A stretch of 64,000 nucleotides of DNA from Gemmobacter megaterium. GTDB lineage: Bacteria > Pseudomonadota > Alphaproteobacteria > Rhodobacterales > Rhodobacteraceae. The notes below the pieces were generated by a model. That model did not search any database. It was not told where the DNA came from and saw nothing but the letters and a program-made list of their open reading frames with translations. The DNA is taken from NCBI RefSeq assembly GCF_900156815.1, contig NZ_FTOT01000001.1:744001-808000 (forward strand), given 5' to 3'. Shown one piece after another: positions 32,276-48,398 of the stretch; position 1 is the stretch's first letter; every line of letters starts with the position of its first letter. Made by a program: the position numbers and the translations under genes.

Positions 32276-32284
32276 AGCCTCTGT
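32265..32284. promoter_or_regulatory. Inverted repeat overlapping two divergent promoters
   Basis: A perfect 7-bp inverted repeat ACAGAGG / CCTCTGT with a 6-nt spacer covers the -35 of the lysM promoter and the start region of the divergent LOG-gene promoter. It is a plausible operator, or simply a 5'-leader hairpin of the LOG gene. Confidence 0.4.
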
Positions 32285-32299
32285 GCAGGAGCAGCAATC

Positions 32300-32857
32300 G
32301 TGACTCTGTCCCCCCGTTCCGTCTGTGTCTTTTGTGGTTCGCGCCCCGGCCTGCGCGACATCTATGCGGAGTGCGCCCGCGCCACAGGCCGCATCATCGC
32401 CGAAGGCGGCTGGCGTCTGGTTTATGGCGCAGGTGATGTCGGGCTGATGGGCATCGTGGCCGAGGCCGCGCAATCCGCCGGGGCGCAAGCCATGGGCGTC
32501 ATCCCGCAGCACCTGATGGCGCGCGAAAAGGGCCGCAAGCGCCTGACCACGATGGTGGTTACCGAAGACATGCACGAACGCAAGAAGGTCATGTTCATGA
32601 ACTCGGACGCCATCGTGGTCTTGCCGGGCGGCGCGGGATCCCTGGACGAATTCTTCGAAGTGCTGACATGGCGGCAGATCGGTCTGCATGAAAAGCCGAT
32701 CTTTCTGCTGAATGTGAATGGCTACTGGGATCCGCTGCTGAAACTGCTGGATCACGTGATTGCCGAAGGATTCGCGGAATCCGCCCTGGCCAATTACGCC
32801 GCCGTCGTGCCCGATACCGACACGCTGTCCCAACGGCTTAAGGCTGCGCTGAGCTAG
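32300..32857 (+). CDS. LOG-family cytokinin/nucleotide 5'-monophosphate phosphoribohydrolase
   Basis: A 185-aa Rossmann-like protein of the TIGR00730/LOG family, which cleaves ribose 5'-phosphate from nucleoside monophosphates (cytokinin activation in plants; AMP or similar in bacteria). The family motif appears as PGGAGSLDE (usually PGGxGT-x-x-E), preceded by ERKKVMF with the conserved Arg/Lys. It starts with GTG 32300 after AGGAG. Its substrate in this organism is not evident. Confidence 0.9.
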   Translation: MTLSPRSVCVFCGSRPGLRDIYAECARATGRIIAEGGWRLVYGAGDVGLMGIVAEAAQSAGAQAMGVIPQHLMAREKGRKRLTTMVVTEDMHERKKVMFMNSDAIVVLPGGAGSLDEFFEVLTWRQIGLHEKPIFLLNVNGYWDPLLKLLDHVIAEGFAESALANYAAVVPDTDTLSQRLKAALS

Positions 32858-32888
32858 GCTGACCGCGCGGGCCGATCAAGGCGGGCCC

Positions 32889-37408
<4,520 letters not shown>

Positions 37409-37435
37409 TTAGGGGGCCGCGTCGACAAAGGGAAG

Positions 37436-38146
37436 TCAGGCAGAGGCGGCAAGCCGATCGCCTGCGCCCGGCACCGGATCGCGTAGGACATAGCCACGCC
37501 CCCAGACCGTTTCGATATGGTTGTCGCCGCCGGTGGCGATGGCCAGTTTCTTGCGCAACTTGCAGATGAAGACATCTATGATCTTCAATTCGGGTTCATC
37601 CATGCCGCCATAGAGATGATTCAGGAACATTTCCTTGGTCAGCGTGGTGCCCTTGCGCAAGGACAGCAGCTCCAGCATCTGATATTCCTTGCCGGTCAGA
37701 TGCACGGTCTTGCCTTCGACATCCACCGTCTTGGCATCAAGATTGACATTCACCCGCCCGGTCCGGATGACCGACTGGGAATGCCCTTTGGAGCGGCGGA
37801 TGATTGCGTGAATACGGGCGACCAGTTCCTCGCGGTGGAACGGTTTTGTCAGATAGTCGTCCGCGCCGAAACCGAACCCCTTGATCTTGCTGTCCGTATC
37901 ATCCGCGCCTGACAGGATCAGGATCGGGGTATCAACCCGCGCGATACGCAACTGACGCAGCACCTCGTGCCCGTTCATATCCGGCAGGTTCAGATCCAGA
38001 AGGATCAGATCGTAGTCATACAGCTTTGCTAGATCGATCCCCTCTTCGCCCAGATCGGTGCAATAGACATTGAGGTTGGCGTGGGTCAGCATCAATTCGA
38101 TGCTGCGCGAGGTGGTTGGGTCGTCTTCGACCAGCAGGATTCGCAT
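37436..38146 (-). CDS. ctrA: Cell-cycle response regulator CtrA
   Basis: OmpR-family transcription factor of alphaproteobacteria, 236 aa. The receiver domain (1-120) has the phosphoacceptor D51 in [11 protein letters not shown] and the conserved K101-P. The C-terminal winged helix (about 125-228) carries the highly conserved CtrA recognition stretch ([33 protein letters not shown]). In Rhodobacterales CtrA controls motility, gene transfer agents and biofilm traits rather than replication. sciP lies 95 bp upstream on the same strand. Confidence 0.96.
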   Translation of the reverse strand: MRILLVEDDPTTSRSIELMLTHANLNVYCTDLGEEGIDLAKLYDYDLILLDLNLPDMNGHEVLRQLRIARVDTPILILSGADDTDSKIKGFGFGADDYLTKPFHREELVARIHAIIRRSKGHSQSVIRTGRVNVNLDAKTVDVEGKTVHLTGKEYQMLELLSLRKGTTLTKEMFLNHLYGGMDEPELKIIDVFICKLRKKLAIATGGDNHIETVWGRGYVLRDPVPGAGDRLAASA

Positions 38147-38199
38147 CTGTTGTCTCCGCTCTGGCAGCCCTTGCTACTGACAACTTTCACGTGCAATGG

Positions 38200-38214
38200 T
38201 TAATCGCTGGTTAC
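38200..38214. promoter_or_regulatory. CtrA-box-like site upstream of ctrA
   Basis: TTAA-N7-TTAC (7 of 8 positions of the TTAA-N7-TTAA consensus) lies 54-68 bp upstream of the ctrA start codon. On the minus strand its TTAA overlaps a possible -35 (TTAACC), the usual arrangement for CtrA-activated promoters. Autoregulation of ctrA is known in Caulobacter; here it is inferred. Confidence 0.5.
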
Positions 38215-38241
38215 CTTGGCAGAACAATCCGGGAATACAAC

Positions 38242-38520
38242 TTAAAGTTGTCTGTATTTCTGAATTGCCGTCACCTTGAGTGCGTTTTCGCCATGGGCTT
38301 CGACGGCGGCGCACCACAGATCGAACTCTTCGTCCGACAGGGCGTAACGCTCCAGCGCCTCTGCCCGCAGGATCAGGCCGTGGCTGACCGCCTTGACCAC
38401 CACCGCCTTGCGGCTGGCAACCCAGCGACGGGTGTCCGGCGGCGGCAGATCGGCACGCGACAGGATGCTGCCATCCGGCAAGGTAATCTGGCGCGGCCCT
38501 TCGACACGTTTGAGATACAT
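38242..38520 (-). CDS. sciP: CtrA inhibitor SciP (DUF1153)
   Basis: A 92-aa helix-turn-helix protein of the DUF1153 family. In Caulobacter SciP (93 aa) binds CtrA and blocks activation of CtrA-dependent genes. The family start MYLKRVEGPRQITLPDGS and the SRADLPPP, RWVASRK and LSDEEFDLW segments are clear. ATG 38520 has GAGGAA six bases upstream; another ATG lies 6 bp before it. It is encoded directly upstream of ctrA, and a 15-bp palindrome (38237-38251) spans its stop codon. Confidence 0.9.
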   Translation of the reverse strand: MYLKRVEGPRQITLPDGSILSRADLPPPDTRRWVASRKAVVVKAVSHGLILRAEALERYALSDEEFDLWCAAVEAHGENALKVTAIQKYRQL

Positions 38521-38563
38521 CGGCATTTCCTCGTCCATCGGGGGCGATGGTGCGCCGACAGGC

Positions 38564-38578
38564 TTAATTGACGGTGAA
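38564..38578. promoter_or_regulatory. CtrA-box-like site upstream of sciP
   Basis: TTAA-N7-TGAA (7 of 8 consensus positions) lies 44-58 bp upstream of the sciP start. CtrA activates sciP in Caulobacter, so a feedback loop is plausible here. Confidence 0.42.
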
Positions 38579-38586
38579 GCAGGGGG

Positions 38587-38615
38587 TTGGAGAATGCGCA
38601 GCATTTTCCTATATC
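38587..38615 (+). promoter_or_regulatory. Predicted promoter of mnmA
   Basis: TTGGAG (38587-38592) and TATATC (38610-38615) are 17 bp apart; the mnmA ATG at 38641 follows with a CAGGAG ribosome-binding site. It is divergent from the sciP regulatory region. Confidence 0.5.
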
Positions 38616-38640
38616 CTTTCACATTCCCAGGAGACGACCC

Positions 38641-39780
38641 ATGCCGCGTGATATGCCCCTGAATTCGCTCGGCCTTCCAAAGGCCCCTGCCGACACCCGC
38701 GTTGTGGTGGCGATGTCGGGCGGCGTGGATTCGTCGGTCGTCGCCGCGATGCTGGCGGAACAAGGCTACGACGTTGTGGGCGTCACCCTGCAACTCTATG
38801 ATCACGGCGCCGCACTGGCGAAAAAGGGCGCCTGCTGCGCAGGCCGCGACATCCACGACGCCCGCCGCGTGGCCGAGACGATGGGCTTTCCGCATTATGT
38901 GCTGGATTACGAAAACACCTTCCGCGAAGCGGTGATCGAGGAATTCGCCGATGCCTATCTGGCCGGTGCCACCCCCGTCCCCTGCATTCGCTGCAACGAA
39001 CGGGTCAAGTTCAAGGATTTGCTGAACACCGCGCGCGAACTCGACGCCGATTGCATGGCAACGGGCCACTATATCCAGCGCAAGATGGGCCTGCACGGAC
39101 CCGAACTGCATTCGGCAGCCGACTCCAACCGCGACCAGAGCTATTTCCTGTTCTCGACCACGCCCGAGCAACTGAGCTATCTGCGCTTTCCGCTGGGGCA
39201 TCTGCAATCCAAGGCAGAGACACGGGCGCTCGCGGCAAAATATGGCCTGCCCGTCGCCGACAAGCCCGACAGCCAGGACATCTGCTTCGTGCCGAACGGA
39301 AATTACGCCAGCGTCATCGAAAAGCTGCGCCCCGGAGCCGCCGACCCTGGCGAGATCGTGGACATGCAGGGCCGCGTGCTGGGCGACCACCGCGGGGTGA
39401 TTCACTACACCATCGGCCAGCGCAAGGGTCTGGGCATCGGCGGCCTGGCCGATCCGCTTTACGTGGTGCGGCTGGACCCGGACACGCGCCGCGTGATCGT
39501 CGGCCCCAAGGACGCGCTGTCGACCCGCACCATCCCGGTGCGCGAAGTGAACTGGCTGGGCGATGCCCCGCTGTCCTCGCGCCCGGAATGGGAGGTGATG
39601 GTCAAGGTCCGCTCTACCCGTCCGCCCCGGCCCGCCGTCATCCGCCCGCTGTCGGACACCGAGGCCGAGGTCGAGCTGTTCACCCCCGAAGACGGGGTCA
39701 GTGCCGGGCAGGCCTGCGTGTTCTACGCGCTCGAAGGCTCGCGCGTGCTGGGCGGCGGTTGGATCTGGCGGGGGCGGTGA
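38641..39780 (+). CDS. mnmA: tRNA-specific 2-thiouridylase MnmA
   Basis: Thiolates U34 of tRNA-Lys/Glu/Gln, 379 aa. The PP-loop MSGGVDSSV lies at about residues 25-33. The two catalytic cysteines lie in TPVPCIRCN (about 114) and SQDICFVP (about 212), and the GHY and tRNA-binding SRDQS-like (NRDQSYFLF) segments are present. ATG 38641 is supported by CAGGAG at 8 nt; the upstream in-frame ATG at 38587 lies inside the predicted promoter. Confidence 0.95.
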   Translation: MPRDMPLNSLGLPKAPADTRVVVAMSGGVDSSVVAAMLAEQGYDVVGVTLQLYDHGAALAKKGACCAGRDIHDARRVAETMGFPHYVLDYENTFREAVIEEFADAYLAGATPVPCIRCNERVKFKDLLNTARELDADCMATGHYIQRKMGLHGPELHSAADSNRDQSYFLFSTTPEQLSYLRFPLGHLQSKAETRALAAKYGLPVADKPDSQDICFVPNGNYASVIEKLRPGAADPGEIVDMQGRVLGDHRGVIHYTIGQRKGLGIGGLADPLYVVRLDPDTRRVIVGPKDALSTRTIPVREVNWLGDAPLSSRPEWEVMVKVRSTRPPRPAVIRPLSDTEAEVELFTPEDGVSAGQACVFYALEGSRVLGGGWIWRGR

Positions 39781-39788
39781 CGCGCGCC

Positions 39789-39818
39789 TATCCTGTGGAT
39801 CGACCGATCCGCAGGATA
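39789..39818 (+). promoter_or_regulatory. Hairpin covering the P450 ribosome-binding site
   Basis: Two 14-nt arms (TATCCTGTGGATCG and CGATCCGCAGGATA) pair completely in RNA, with one G-U pair, around a 2-nt loop. The 3' arm contains the AGGA ribosome-binding site of the P450 gene and ends 2 nt before its ATG. It could be a translational control element, a terminator of mnmA or a protein-binding palindrome. Confidence 0.5.
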
Positions 39819-39820
39819 CC

Positions 39821-41005
39821 ATGCAACACCTGACCCAATCCCCCACCGACCCCGCCTTCGTGCAGGCTCCCTACACGTTTTATGACCGCGCCCGCGCCCA
39901 TGGGCCGATCTTCTGGTGGGACGACTACGGCATGGCGGCCGCTGTCAGCCACGCGGCCGTGAACAGCATCCTGCGCGACCGCCGCTTTGGCCGGGAAGAG
40001 CCGGCAGAACTGCGCCAGCCTGTCCCGGACCATCTGGCCCCGTTCTATGCGGTGGAAAACCATTCCATGCTGGAACTGGAGCCGCCGCGGCACACGCGCT
40101 TGCGCGGCCTGGTGCTGCGCGCCTTCACCTCGCGCCGGATCGCGGCACTGGGGCCCGAGATTGCCGCGCTGGCGCAGGATCTGGCCAGCCGCCTGCCCCG
40201 CGATACACCCTTCGACCTGCTGACCAGCTTTGCCCAGCCGCTGCCGGTCCGCATCATCGCCCGTCTGCTGGGCGTGCCCGAAACCATGGCGCCCGAACTG
40301 CTGCGCTGGTCGAATGCGATGGTCGGCATGTATCAGGCCAGTCGCAGCCTTCAGATGGAACACGAGGCGGCCACCGCAGCGGCGGACTTTGCCGGCTTCC
40401 TGCGGGACTATGTGGCCAAGCGCCGGGCCCGTCCGGGCGACGATCTGATCACCCACCTGATCGCCGCCGAATCCGAAGGCGATCGGCTGTCCACCGACGA
40501 GTTGATCACCACCTGCATCCTGCTGCTGAATGCCGGGCACGAAGCAACGGTCCACAGCATCGGCAACGGGGTCAAGGCCCTGCTGGAGCACCGCTGCGGC
40601 CCCGAAACACTTGGGCCAGAGCGGATCGCCGCAACGGTCGAGGAGATCCTGCGCTGGGATCCGCCACTGCATCTGTTCACCCGCTGGGCCTATGAGGAGG
40701 TGCAGGTGATGGGCCACACCTTCCAGCGTGGCGACCGGGTGGCCTGCCTGCTGGGCGCGGCGAACCGCGATCCGCACATGTACGATGCCCCCCAGCGGTT
40801 CAAGCCGAACCGGCCTGCACAAGGCAACCTGGCCTTTGGCGGGGGCTTGCATTTCTGCGTCGGCGCCCCGCTTGCCCGGCTGGAATTGCAGATCGCCCTG
40901 CCGATCCTGTTCGCGACGCGGCCCGCGCTGAAACTGGTGGGACAGCCGCAATATGCCAATGCCTACCACTTCCACGGGCTGGAACGGCTGATGGTGCGCG
41001 GCTAG
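39821..41005 (+). CDS. Cytochrome P450
   Basis: A 394-aa soluble bacterial class I P450 needing a separate ferredoxin and reductase. The heme-thiolate loop FGGGLHFCVGAPLAR has Cys346. The I-helix oxygen-activation motif is AGHEAT (residues 238-243), close to the usual AGxET. The K-helix ExxR is E275-R278. No ferredoxin gene is adjacent. The substrate is unknown. It lies 40 bp after mnmA and ends 5 bp before the convergent ornithine cyclodeaminase stop. Confidence 0.93.
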   Translation: MQHLTQSPTDPAFVQAPYTFYDRARAHGPIFWWDDYGMAAAVSHAAVNSILRDRRFGREEPAELRQPVPDHLAPFYAVENHSMLELEPPRHTRLRGLVLRAFTSRRIAALGPEIAALAQDLASRLPRDTPFDLLTSFAQPLPVRIIARLLGVPETMAPELLRWSNAMVGMYQASRSLQMEHEAATAAADFAGFLRDYVAKRRARPGDDLITHLIAAESEGDRLSTDELITTCILLLNAGHEATVHSIGNGVKALLEHRCGPETLGPERIAATVEEILRWDPPLHLFTRWAYEEVQVMGHTFQRGDRVACLLGAANRDPHMYDAPQRFKPNRPAQGNLAFGGGLHFCVGAPLARLELQIALPILFATRPALKLVGQPQYANAYHFHGLERLMVRG

Positions 41006-41010
41006 GCCCC

Positions 41011-42078
41011 CTAGGCGCCCGCCCGGCGCAACATGCCATACAGATCGCGCGGTTCGTCCGGGTCGGCGATCATGTCCAGCATCTGCGCCAGCCCCGTGCC
41101 CCCGATGCGCCTATGCAACCACATCAATGCGCTGAAATCCTCGATGGCAAAACCGACACCGTCGAACAACGTGATCTGGGCGTCATCCGTCCGGCCCACG
41201 GCCGCCCCGGTGATCACCTCCCACAACTCGGTGACCGGATGATCAGGCGCCAGTTGCTGGATCTCGCCTTCGATCCGTGTCTGCGGCGGATATTCCACAA
41301 AGATCGTGGATCGGTGCAGGATCGCAGCCGCTAGCTCGGTCTTGCCCGGACAATCCCCGCCAATGGCATTCAGATGCACGCCGGCACCGACCATATTGTC
41401 GGTCAGAATCGTCGCATGGGCCTTGTCGGCGGTACAGGTGGTGATGATCTGCGCGCCCTCTATGGCAGACTCGGCACTGCGGCAGGGCGTGACACTCAAC
41501 CCGCTGCCCGCAAGATTGCCCGCACAGCGCGCCGTGGCGGCAGGGTCGATATCCCACAACCGAACCTCGGTGATGCCACATACCGCCTTGAACGCCAGCG
41601 CCTGAAACTCCGACTGGGCACCATTGCCGATCATCGCCATGACCCGCGCGCCCTTGGGGGCCAGATGCCGCGCTGCCATGGCCGACGTCGCCGCAGTGCG
41701 CAGCGCGGTCAACAGCGTCATTTCCGACAGGAGAACCGGATAGCCCGTCGCCACTTCGGCCAGCACGCCAAAGGCGGTCACCGTCTGCAACCCGCTGATC
41801 GGGTTGCCCGGATGGCCGTTCACATATTTGAAACCATAGAAATCACCGTCCGAGGCCGGCATCAGTTCGATCACGCCGACATCGGAATGCGACGCCACAC
41901 GGGGCGTCTTGTCAAAGGCTGGCCAGCGCCGGAAATCCGCCTCGATCGTCTCGGCCAACTCGGACAGCACCTGCTCAACCCCCACCCTGTTCACCAACCG
42001 CATCATCGAATCGACGCTGACAAAGGGGATCATCGCGCGCGGCGAGGGCGCGGGGGATGGGACGGGGACGATGGTCAT
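41011..42078 (-). CDS. Ornithine cyclodeaminase family protein
   Basis: A 355-aa NAD(P)-dependent enzyme of the ornithine cyclodeaminase/mu-crystallin family, which converts ornithine to proline plus ammonia or reduces related imines. The Rossmann segment MIGNGAQSEFQALAF lies at about residues 147-161. GGDCPGKTEL (catalytic Asp region) matches authentic ornithine cyclodeaminases well. ATG 42078 follows CAGGAG; the start 21 bp upstream is less likely. No arginine-pathway genes are adjacent, so the physiological role is inferred. Confidence 0.88.
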   Translation of the reverse strand: MTIVPVPSPAPSPRAMIPFVSVDSMMRLVNRVGVEQVLSELAETIEADFRRWPAFDKTPRVASHSDVGVIELMPASDGDFYGFKYVNGHPGNPISGLQTVTAFGVLAEVATGYPVLLSEMTLLTALRTAATSAMAARHLAPKGARVMAMIGNGAQSEFQALAFKAVCGITEVRLWDIDPAATARCAGNLAGSGLSVTPCRSAESAIEGAQIITTCTADKAHATILTDNMVGAGVHLNAIGGDCPGKTELAAAILHRSTIFVEYPPQTRIEGEIQQLAPDHPVTELWEVITGAAVGRTDDAQITLFDGVGFAIEDFSALMWLHRRIGGTGLAQMLDMIADPDEPRDLYGMLRRAGA

Positions 42079-42223
42079 GGGCGACTCCTGCTTCGGCACT
42101 CTGACCAGTATGCCGGGCGATCCGACCGATAATCAGCGACGATATGGAGTATTTTCGGGCAGATCGTCACCAGCGCCCGGTTTTCTATCGGCAGGTTGGC
42201 GGCACTGCCGGATGCCTCCGGCG
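42079..42223. other. Intergenic stretch upstream of the cyclodeaminase gene
   Basis: First part of a 344-bp gene-free region (42079-42422). It must hold the cyclodeaminase promoter, but no convincing -35/-10 pair is seen. The rest of the region is occupied by the inverted repeats and the atp terminator listed separately. Confidence 0.5.
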
Positions 42224-42290
42224 GGGGTATTTCAGGCAAGATGAATGGGCGTCGCGCGCACGTCATCTTTCATCTTGCACCAAATACCCC
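42224..42290. repeat. Inverted pair of a recurrent intergenic repeat
   Basis: Arms 42224-42245 (GGGGTATTT...GCAAGATGAA) and 42269-42290 (TTCATCTTGC...AAATACCCC) are 22 bp each. They pair except for three central bases and flank a 23-nt spacer. Related single copies lie at about 24758-24786 (CATCTTGCC-AAAATACCC) and 57002-57018 (AAATATCCCTGGGGG). It is a dispersed intergenic element, probably forming RNA hairpins at transcript ends. Confidence 0.65.
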
Positions 42291-42297
42291 GGGGGGA

Positions 42298-42315
42298 GTC
42301 CGGCCCCAGCCGGAC
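42298..42315. other. Short hairpin next to the repeat pair
   Basis: A 7-bp perfect stem GTCCGGC / GCCGGAC closes a 4-nt loop, followed by a G/C-rich stretch. It is probably part of the same intergenic structural element. Confidence 0.4.
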
Positions 42316-42366
42316 GGGGGGTTGGCCCCCCTGCACCGCTGCCGGTGGGGATGATCGCAGCCAATC

Positions 42367-42404
42367 AAAAAAACCCCCGCGCCGGGGTTCCGACACGGGG
42401 GCTT
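42367..42404 (-). terminator. Intrinsic terminator of the atp operon
   Basis: On the minus strand, CCCCCG and CGGGGG arms form a GC-rich stem (with an inner GC segment in the loop) followed directly by seven T residues (A-run 42367-42373 on the plus strand), 18 bp after the atpC stop. It is the best rho-independent terminator in the window. Confidence 0.85.
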
Positions 42405-42422
42405 TGGGGTCTGCTATCGCGA

Positions 42423-42815
42423 TCAGGCGCCGACAGCCGCCTTCAGCGCAACCATATCGGCTGCGAATTTATCGGCGGCGGCCTTGTCAGTCGCAGTTTC
42501 GGCGCGCTGTCTTGCGTCCGAGATCAGCGCGTCCAGCACGGCGGCCGTTGCTTCGGCCACCGGAATGGCCTGTTCTGCCAGCACCGACACCGAACCCGCC
42601 GTGATCTCGGCAAAGCCACCCGTCACCGCATAGGCCTGGGTGCCCGCGGCGGATACCGCCTTGAGCACACCGGGGCGCAGCGTGGTGATGAGGGGCGAAT
42701 GCCCCTGCATCGCCGTCAGGTCGCCTTCGGCGCCGGGGATCTGAACCTCGGTCGCGGCAACGGAAGACAGCTTCCGCTCCGGCGAGACCAGGTCGAATTG
42801 CACCGTGTTGGCCAT
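42423..42815 (-). CDS. atpC: ATP synthase epsilon subunit
   Basis: Rotor-stalk subunit of F1, 130 aa. The N-terminal beta-sandwich ([16 protein letters not shown], then [22 protein letters not shown]) is the family hallmark, and the C-terminal helical part is Ala-rich. It is the last gene of the F1 operon, 9 bp after atpD. Confidence 0.96.
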   Translation of the reverse strand: MANTVQFDLVSPERKLSSVAATEVQIPGAEGDLTAMQGHSPLITTLRPGVLKAVSAAGTQAYAVTGGFAEITAGSVSVLAEQAIPVAEATAAVLDALISDARQRAETATDKAAADKFAADMVALKAAVGA

Positions 42816-42824
42816 TGTGCCCCC

Positions 42825-44255
<1,431 letters not shown>

Positions 44256-44273
44256 CTATCTCCGTTCAGGTCG

Positions 44274-45143
44274 TCAGAGCGCCTCGGCGCCCGAGATGAT
44301 TTCGATGAGTTCCTTGGTGATCGCGGCCTGACGGCTCCGGTTGTACTGGATCGTCAGTTTGTTGATCATGTCGCCCGCGTTGCGCGTCGCATTGTCCATC
44401 GCGGACATGCGCGCGCCCTGTTCCGATGCGGCATTCTCCAGCAGAGCCGTAAAGATCTGCGTGGCAATGCTGCGCGGCAGCAGGTCTGCCAGGATCGATT
44501 CCTCGGAGGGCTCATAGTCATAGAGCGCATTGGCCTGCGCGCCTGCCTCGAACTGGGCCGGGATGATCTGCTGCGCGGTCGGAATCTGGCTGATCACCGA
44601 CTGGAAGCGGTTGTAGAAGATGGTGGCAACGTCGAACTCGCCAGCCTCGAAACGCGCGAGGACATTCTGTGCGATGCTGTTCGCATCGACATATCCCAGA
44701 CGTTTCACTTCGCTCAGATCGACATGGCCGACGAAATGGTTGCCCAGATCGCGGCGCAGTTGCTCGCGGCCCTTCTTGCCGACGGTGAGAATTTTCACCG
44801 TCTTGCCCGCCAGCAGAAGCCGTTGGGCATGGGCGCGGGCCAGACGCACGATGGTCGAGTTGAAACCACCGCACAGACCACGCTCGGCCGTCATCACCAC
44901 CAGGAGGTGGACTTTGTCCGCACCCGTCCCGGCCAGAAGGCGCGGTGCGCCTTCCGCGTTGCCGACCGAGGCCGCAAGACCGGCCATCACGGCGGTCATG
45001 CGTTCGGCATAGGGGCGCGCGGCTTCCGCCGCGTCCTGCGCACGGCGCAGCTTCGCGGCGGCGACCATCTGCATCGCCTTGGTGATCTTCCGCGTGTTCT
45101 TGACGCTTCCGATCCGGTTCTTCAGGTCCTTAAGGCTGGGCAT
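44274..45143 (-). CDS. atpG: ATP synthase gamma subunit
   Basis: Central-stalk subunit of F1, 289 aa. N-terminal helix [24 protein letters not shown] and C-terminal helix [23 protein letters not shown] are both characteristic, and the central ERGLCGGFN segment is present. It lies 21 bp after atpA. Confidence 0.97.
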   Translation of the reverse strand: MPSLKDLKNRIGSVKNTRKITKAMQMVAAAKLRRAQDAAEAARPYAERMTAVMAGLAASVGNAEGAPRLLAGTGADKVHLLVVMTAERGLCGGFNSTIVRLARAHAQRLLLAGKTVKILTVGKKGREQLRRDLGNHFVGHVDLSEVKRLGYVDANSIAQNVLARFEAGEFDVATIFYNRFQSVISQIPTAQQIIPAQFEAGAQANALYDYEPSEESILADLLPRSIATQIFTALLENAASEQGARMSAMDNATRNAGDMINKLTIQYNRSRQAAITKELIEIISGAEAL

Positions 45144-45164
45144 ATCCCTGTCCTTTCAGGCCGC

Positions 45165-46702
<1,538 letters not shown>

Positions 46703-46703
<1 letters not shown>

Positions 46704-47263
46704 CACCCAACCTCTTTCATGGCATTCTGGAGAGAAGCGAGCTTGGCGCGGATCGACGTGTCGATCATCTTCGAGCCCACTTTTACGACGAGACCACCGA
46801 TGAGCGATTCATCGACGGTCGTGTTCAACTTGACGGTCTTGCCGATGCTGGCCTTCAGCGTTTCCGCAAGGGCGGCAGCCTGTTCGGCGGTCAGTTCCAC
46901 GGCAGAGGCGACCTCGGCGGTCACTTCGCCCTTTTCTGCCGCGATGCGCGCACGCAGGTCCGCCACCAGATGCGGCAGCACGAACAGGCGGCGTTTTGCG
47001 GCCATCAGCGCCAGCGTGTTGCTGGTCAGCGTGGACAGCCCCATCTTGGCGGCGACGGCAGCGATCACGCGGCCCTGGTCATCGCGGCTCAGCACCGGCG
47101 AGGTGATCGCATCGCGCAGGTCGGCACTGACCGTCAGGGCGGCATCCAGCGCATCCGTGTCTGCCTCCAGCGCCGACAGCGCGGCGCCTTCCTTGCTCAG
47201 GTCGAACAATGCCAGCGCATAGCGCGCTGCGATGCCCTGGGAAATCGAAGCTGGTTCGGACAC
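46703..47263 (-). CDS. atpH: ATP synthase delta subunit
   Basis: Peripheral-stalk (OSCP) subunit, 186 aa. It starts with GTG 47263 ([22 protein letters not shown]) with GGAAGG upstream; the [10 protein letters not shown] segment and the C-terminal [20 protein letters not shown] match the family. It is the first gene of the F1 operon. Fo genes (atpBEF) are absent, as in other Rhodobacterales where they form a separate operon. Confidence 0.95.
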
Positions 47264-47374
47264 GTCAGCCCTTCCGTTGTCTCTAGCCTTGCAGACGCAC
47301 GGCGTGACTGCCGAACGCCCGGTCAAGGTCCACCCGTGGCGCAGACCGATGGCCTGCGTCTCAAATTCGGGTTG

Positions 47375-47403
47375 CGTCTAGCAGAGGACTTTACGTGCCG
47401 CAA
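47375..47403 (-). promoter_or_regulatory. Candidate promoter of the atp operon
   Basis: TTGCGG (47398-47403) and TAGACG (47375-47380) on the minus strand are 17 bp apart, leaving a leader of about 105 nt before atpH. It lies in the 312-bp gap 47264-47575, in which I see no gene and no other clear structure. Confidence 0.38.
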
Positions 47404-47575
47404 CCGCGAAGGCATCAAGCAGCGGGCATGTTGGTCGCAAACATTTGACATGGTGCGATCCTGCGGGCGAATTGCGCGCCCCCCGGCCATTGTGCCCGAC
47501 CGGACCGTCACCCGTGAGACAGGCGGCGAATCTGCGCGCGCGTAGCCGCAGGCATGGCAGCCCCCCTGCCCCGAC

Positions 47576-48337
47576 CTAGCCGCCGCGCGCCGTGCCGGGT
47601 TCGGCAACCGGACGGGTGGCGCCTTCCAGCACCTTCAGCGGCGCGCGCACCACCGCGCCCAGCCCGCCCTTGCGCGGCGACCAGACCTGGCGGCTGGCCT
47701 CGACCATGATCACCCCGCCCGCGCGCCAGGGCATGAGCCGCCACATGTTGCGCTCCCAGAACTCTGCCGTGCGTAACCAGAACCGTCCGCCGTTGGGAGG
47801 CAGATACAGCGCGGAAATCGTCCGCTCGGGAAGAAAGCCGTTGCGCTTCAACTGGCTCTCCAGTTGTCCGGACGAATAGGGCCGCCCGAATCCGAACGGC
47901 GTGCCATCCCCGCGCGACCACAGCCCCGCCCGGTTCGGCACGATCACCAGCAGGCGCCCCTCGGGCGCCAGCACGCGGGCGCATTCTTCCAGAACGGCCG
48001 TCGGATTGTCAGAGGTTTCAAGACCATGCATCAGCACCAGACGGTCAAGGCAGCCATTGGGCAACGGCCAGTGCGTTTCTTCGCACAACACACTGACATT
48101 GGGCAGCCCCGCGGGCCAGGGCATGACGCCCTGAGGTCCGGGCATCAGCCCGATGACGCGCCGCGCCTCGGCCAGGTAGGGCCGCAGCAGCGGCACGGCA
48201 AAGCCGAAACCCGCCACGCTGTCCCCGGCGCGCGGCGGCCACATCGTGACCAACTGGTCGCGGATCGCCTTCTGCGCCGCACGGCCAAGGCGCGTGCGGT
48301 AATAGAAGTTGCGCAGATCGAGCACGTCGAGGTGCAT
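47576..48337 (-). CDS. Class I SAM-dependent methyltransferase
   Basis: A 253-aa protein from ATG 48337 ([13 protein letters not shown]). A divergent glycine motif ([14 protein letters not shown], about residues 37-50) replaces the usual GxGxG. The LPFPDNSFD-type post-motif appears as [20 protein letters not shown], and a [15 protein letters not shown] segment follows, typical of Methyltransf_11. The substrate is unknown. The gene is divergent from gloB; the pair is frequently linked in Rhodobacterales (from memory). Confidence 0.85.
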   Translation of the reverse strand: MHLDVLDLRNFYYRTRLGRAAQKAIRDQLVTMWPPRAGDSVAGFGFAVPLLRPYLAEARRVIGLMPGPQGVMPWPAGLPNVSVLCEETHWPLPNGCLDRLVLMHGLETSDNPTAVLEECARVLAPEGRLLVIVPNRAGLWSRGDGTPFGFGRPYSSGQLESQLKRNGFLPERTISALYLPPNGGRFWLRTAEFWERNMWRLMPWRAGGVIMVEASRQVWSPRKGGLGAVVRAPLKVLEGATRPVAEPGTARGG

Positions 48338-48398
48338 TGCGTTACCGGCCCTCACAGGGGATGCTGGCCCCACCATAGCCTCGACAGGGAAAATTACC

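Noticed and set aside
47446-47475. Plus-strand TTGACA near 47.45 kb as a promoter
   Set aside because: No acceptable -10 at 16-18 bp and no plus-strand gene follows for about 900 bp.
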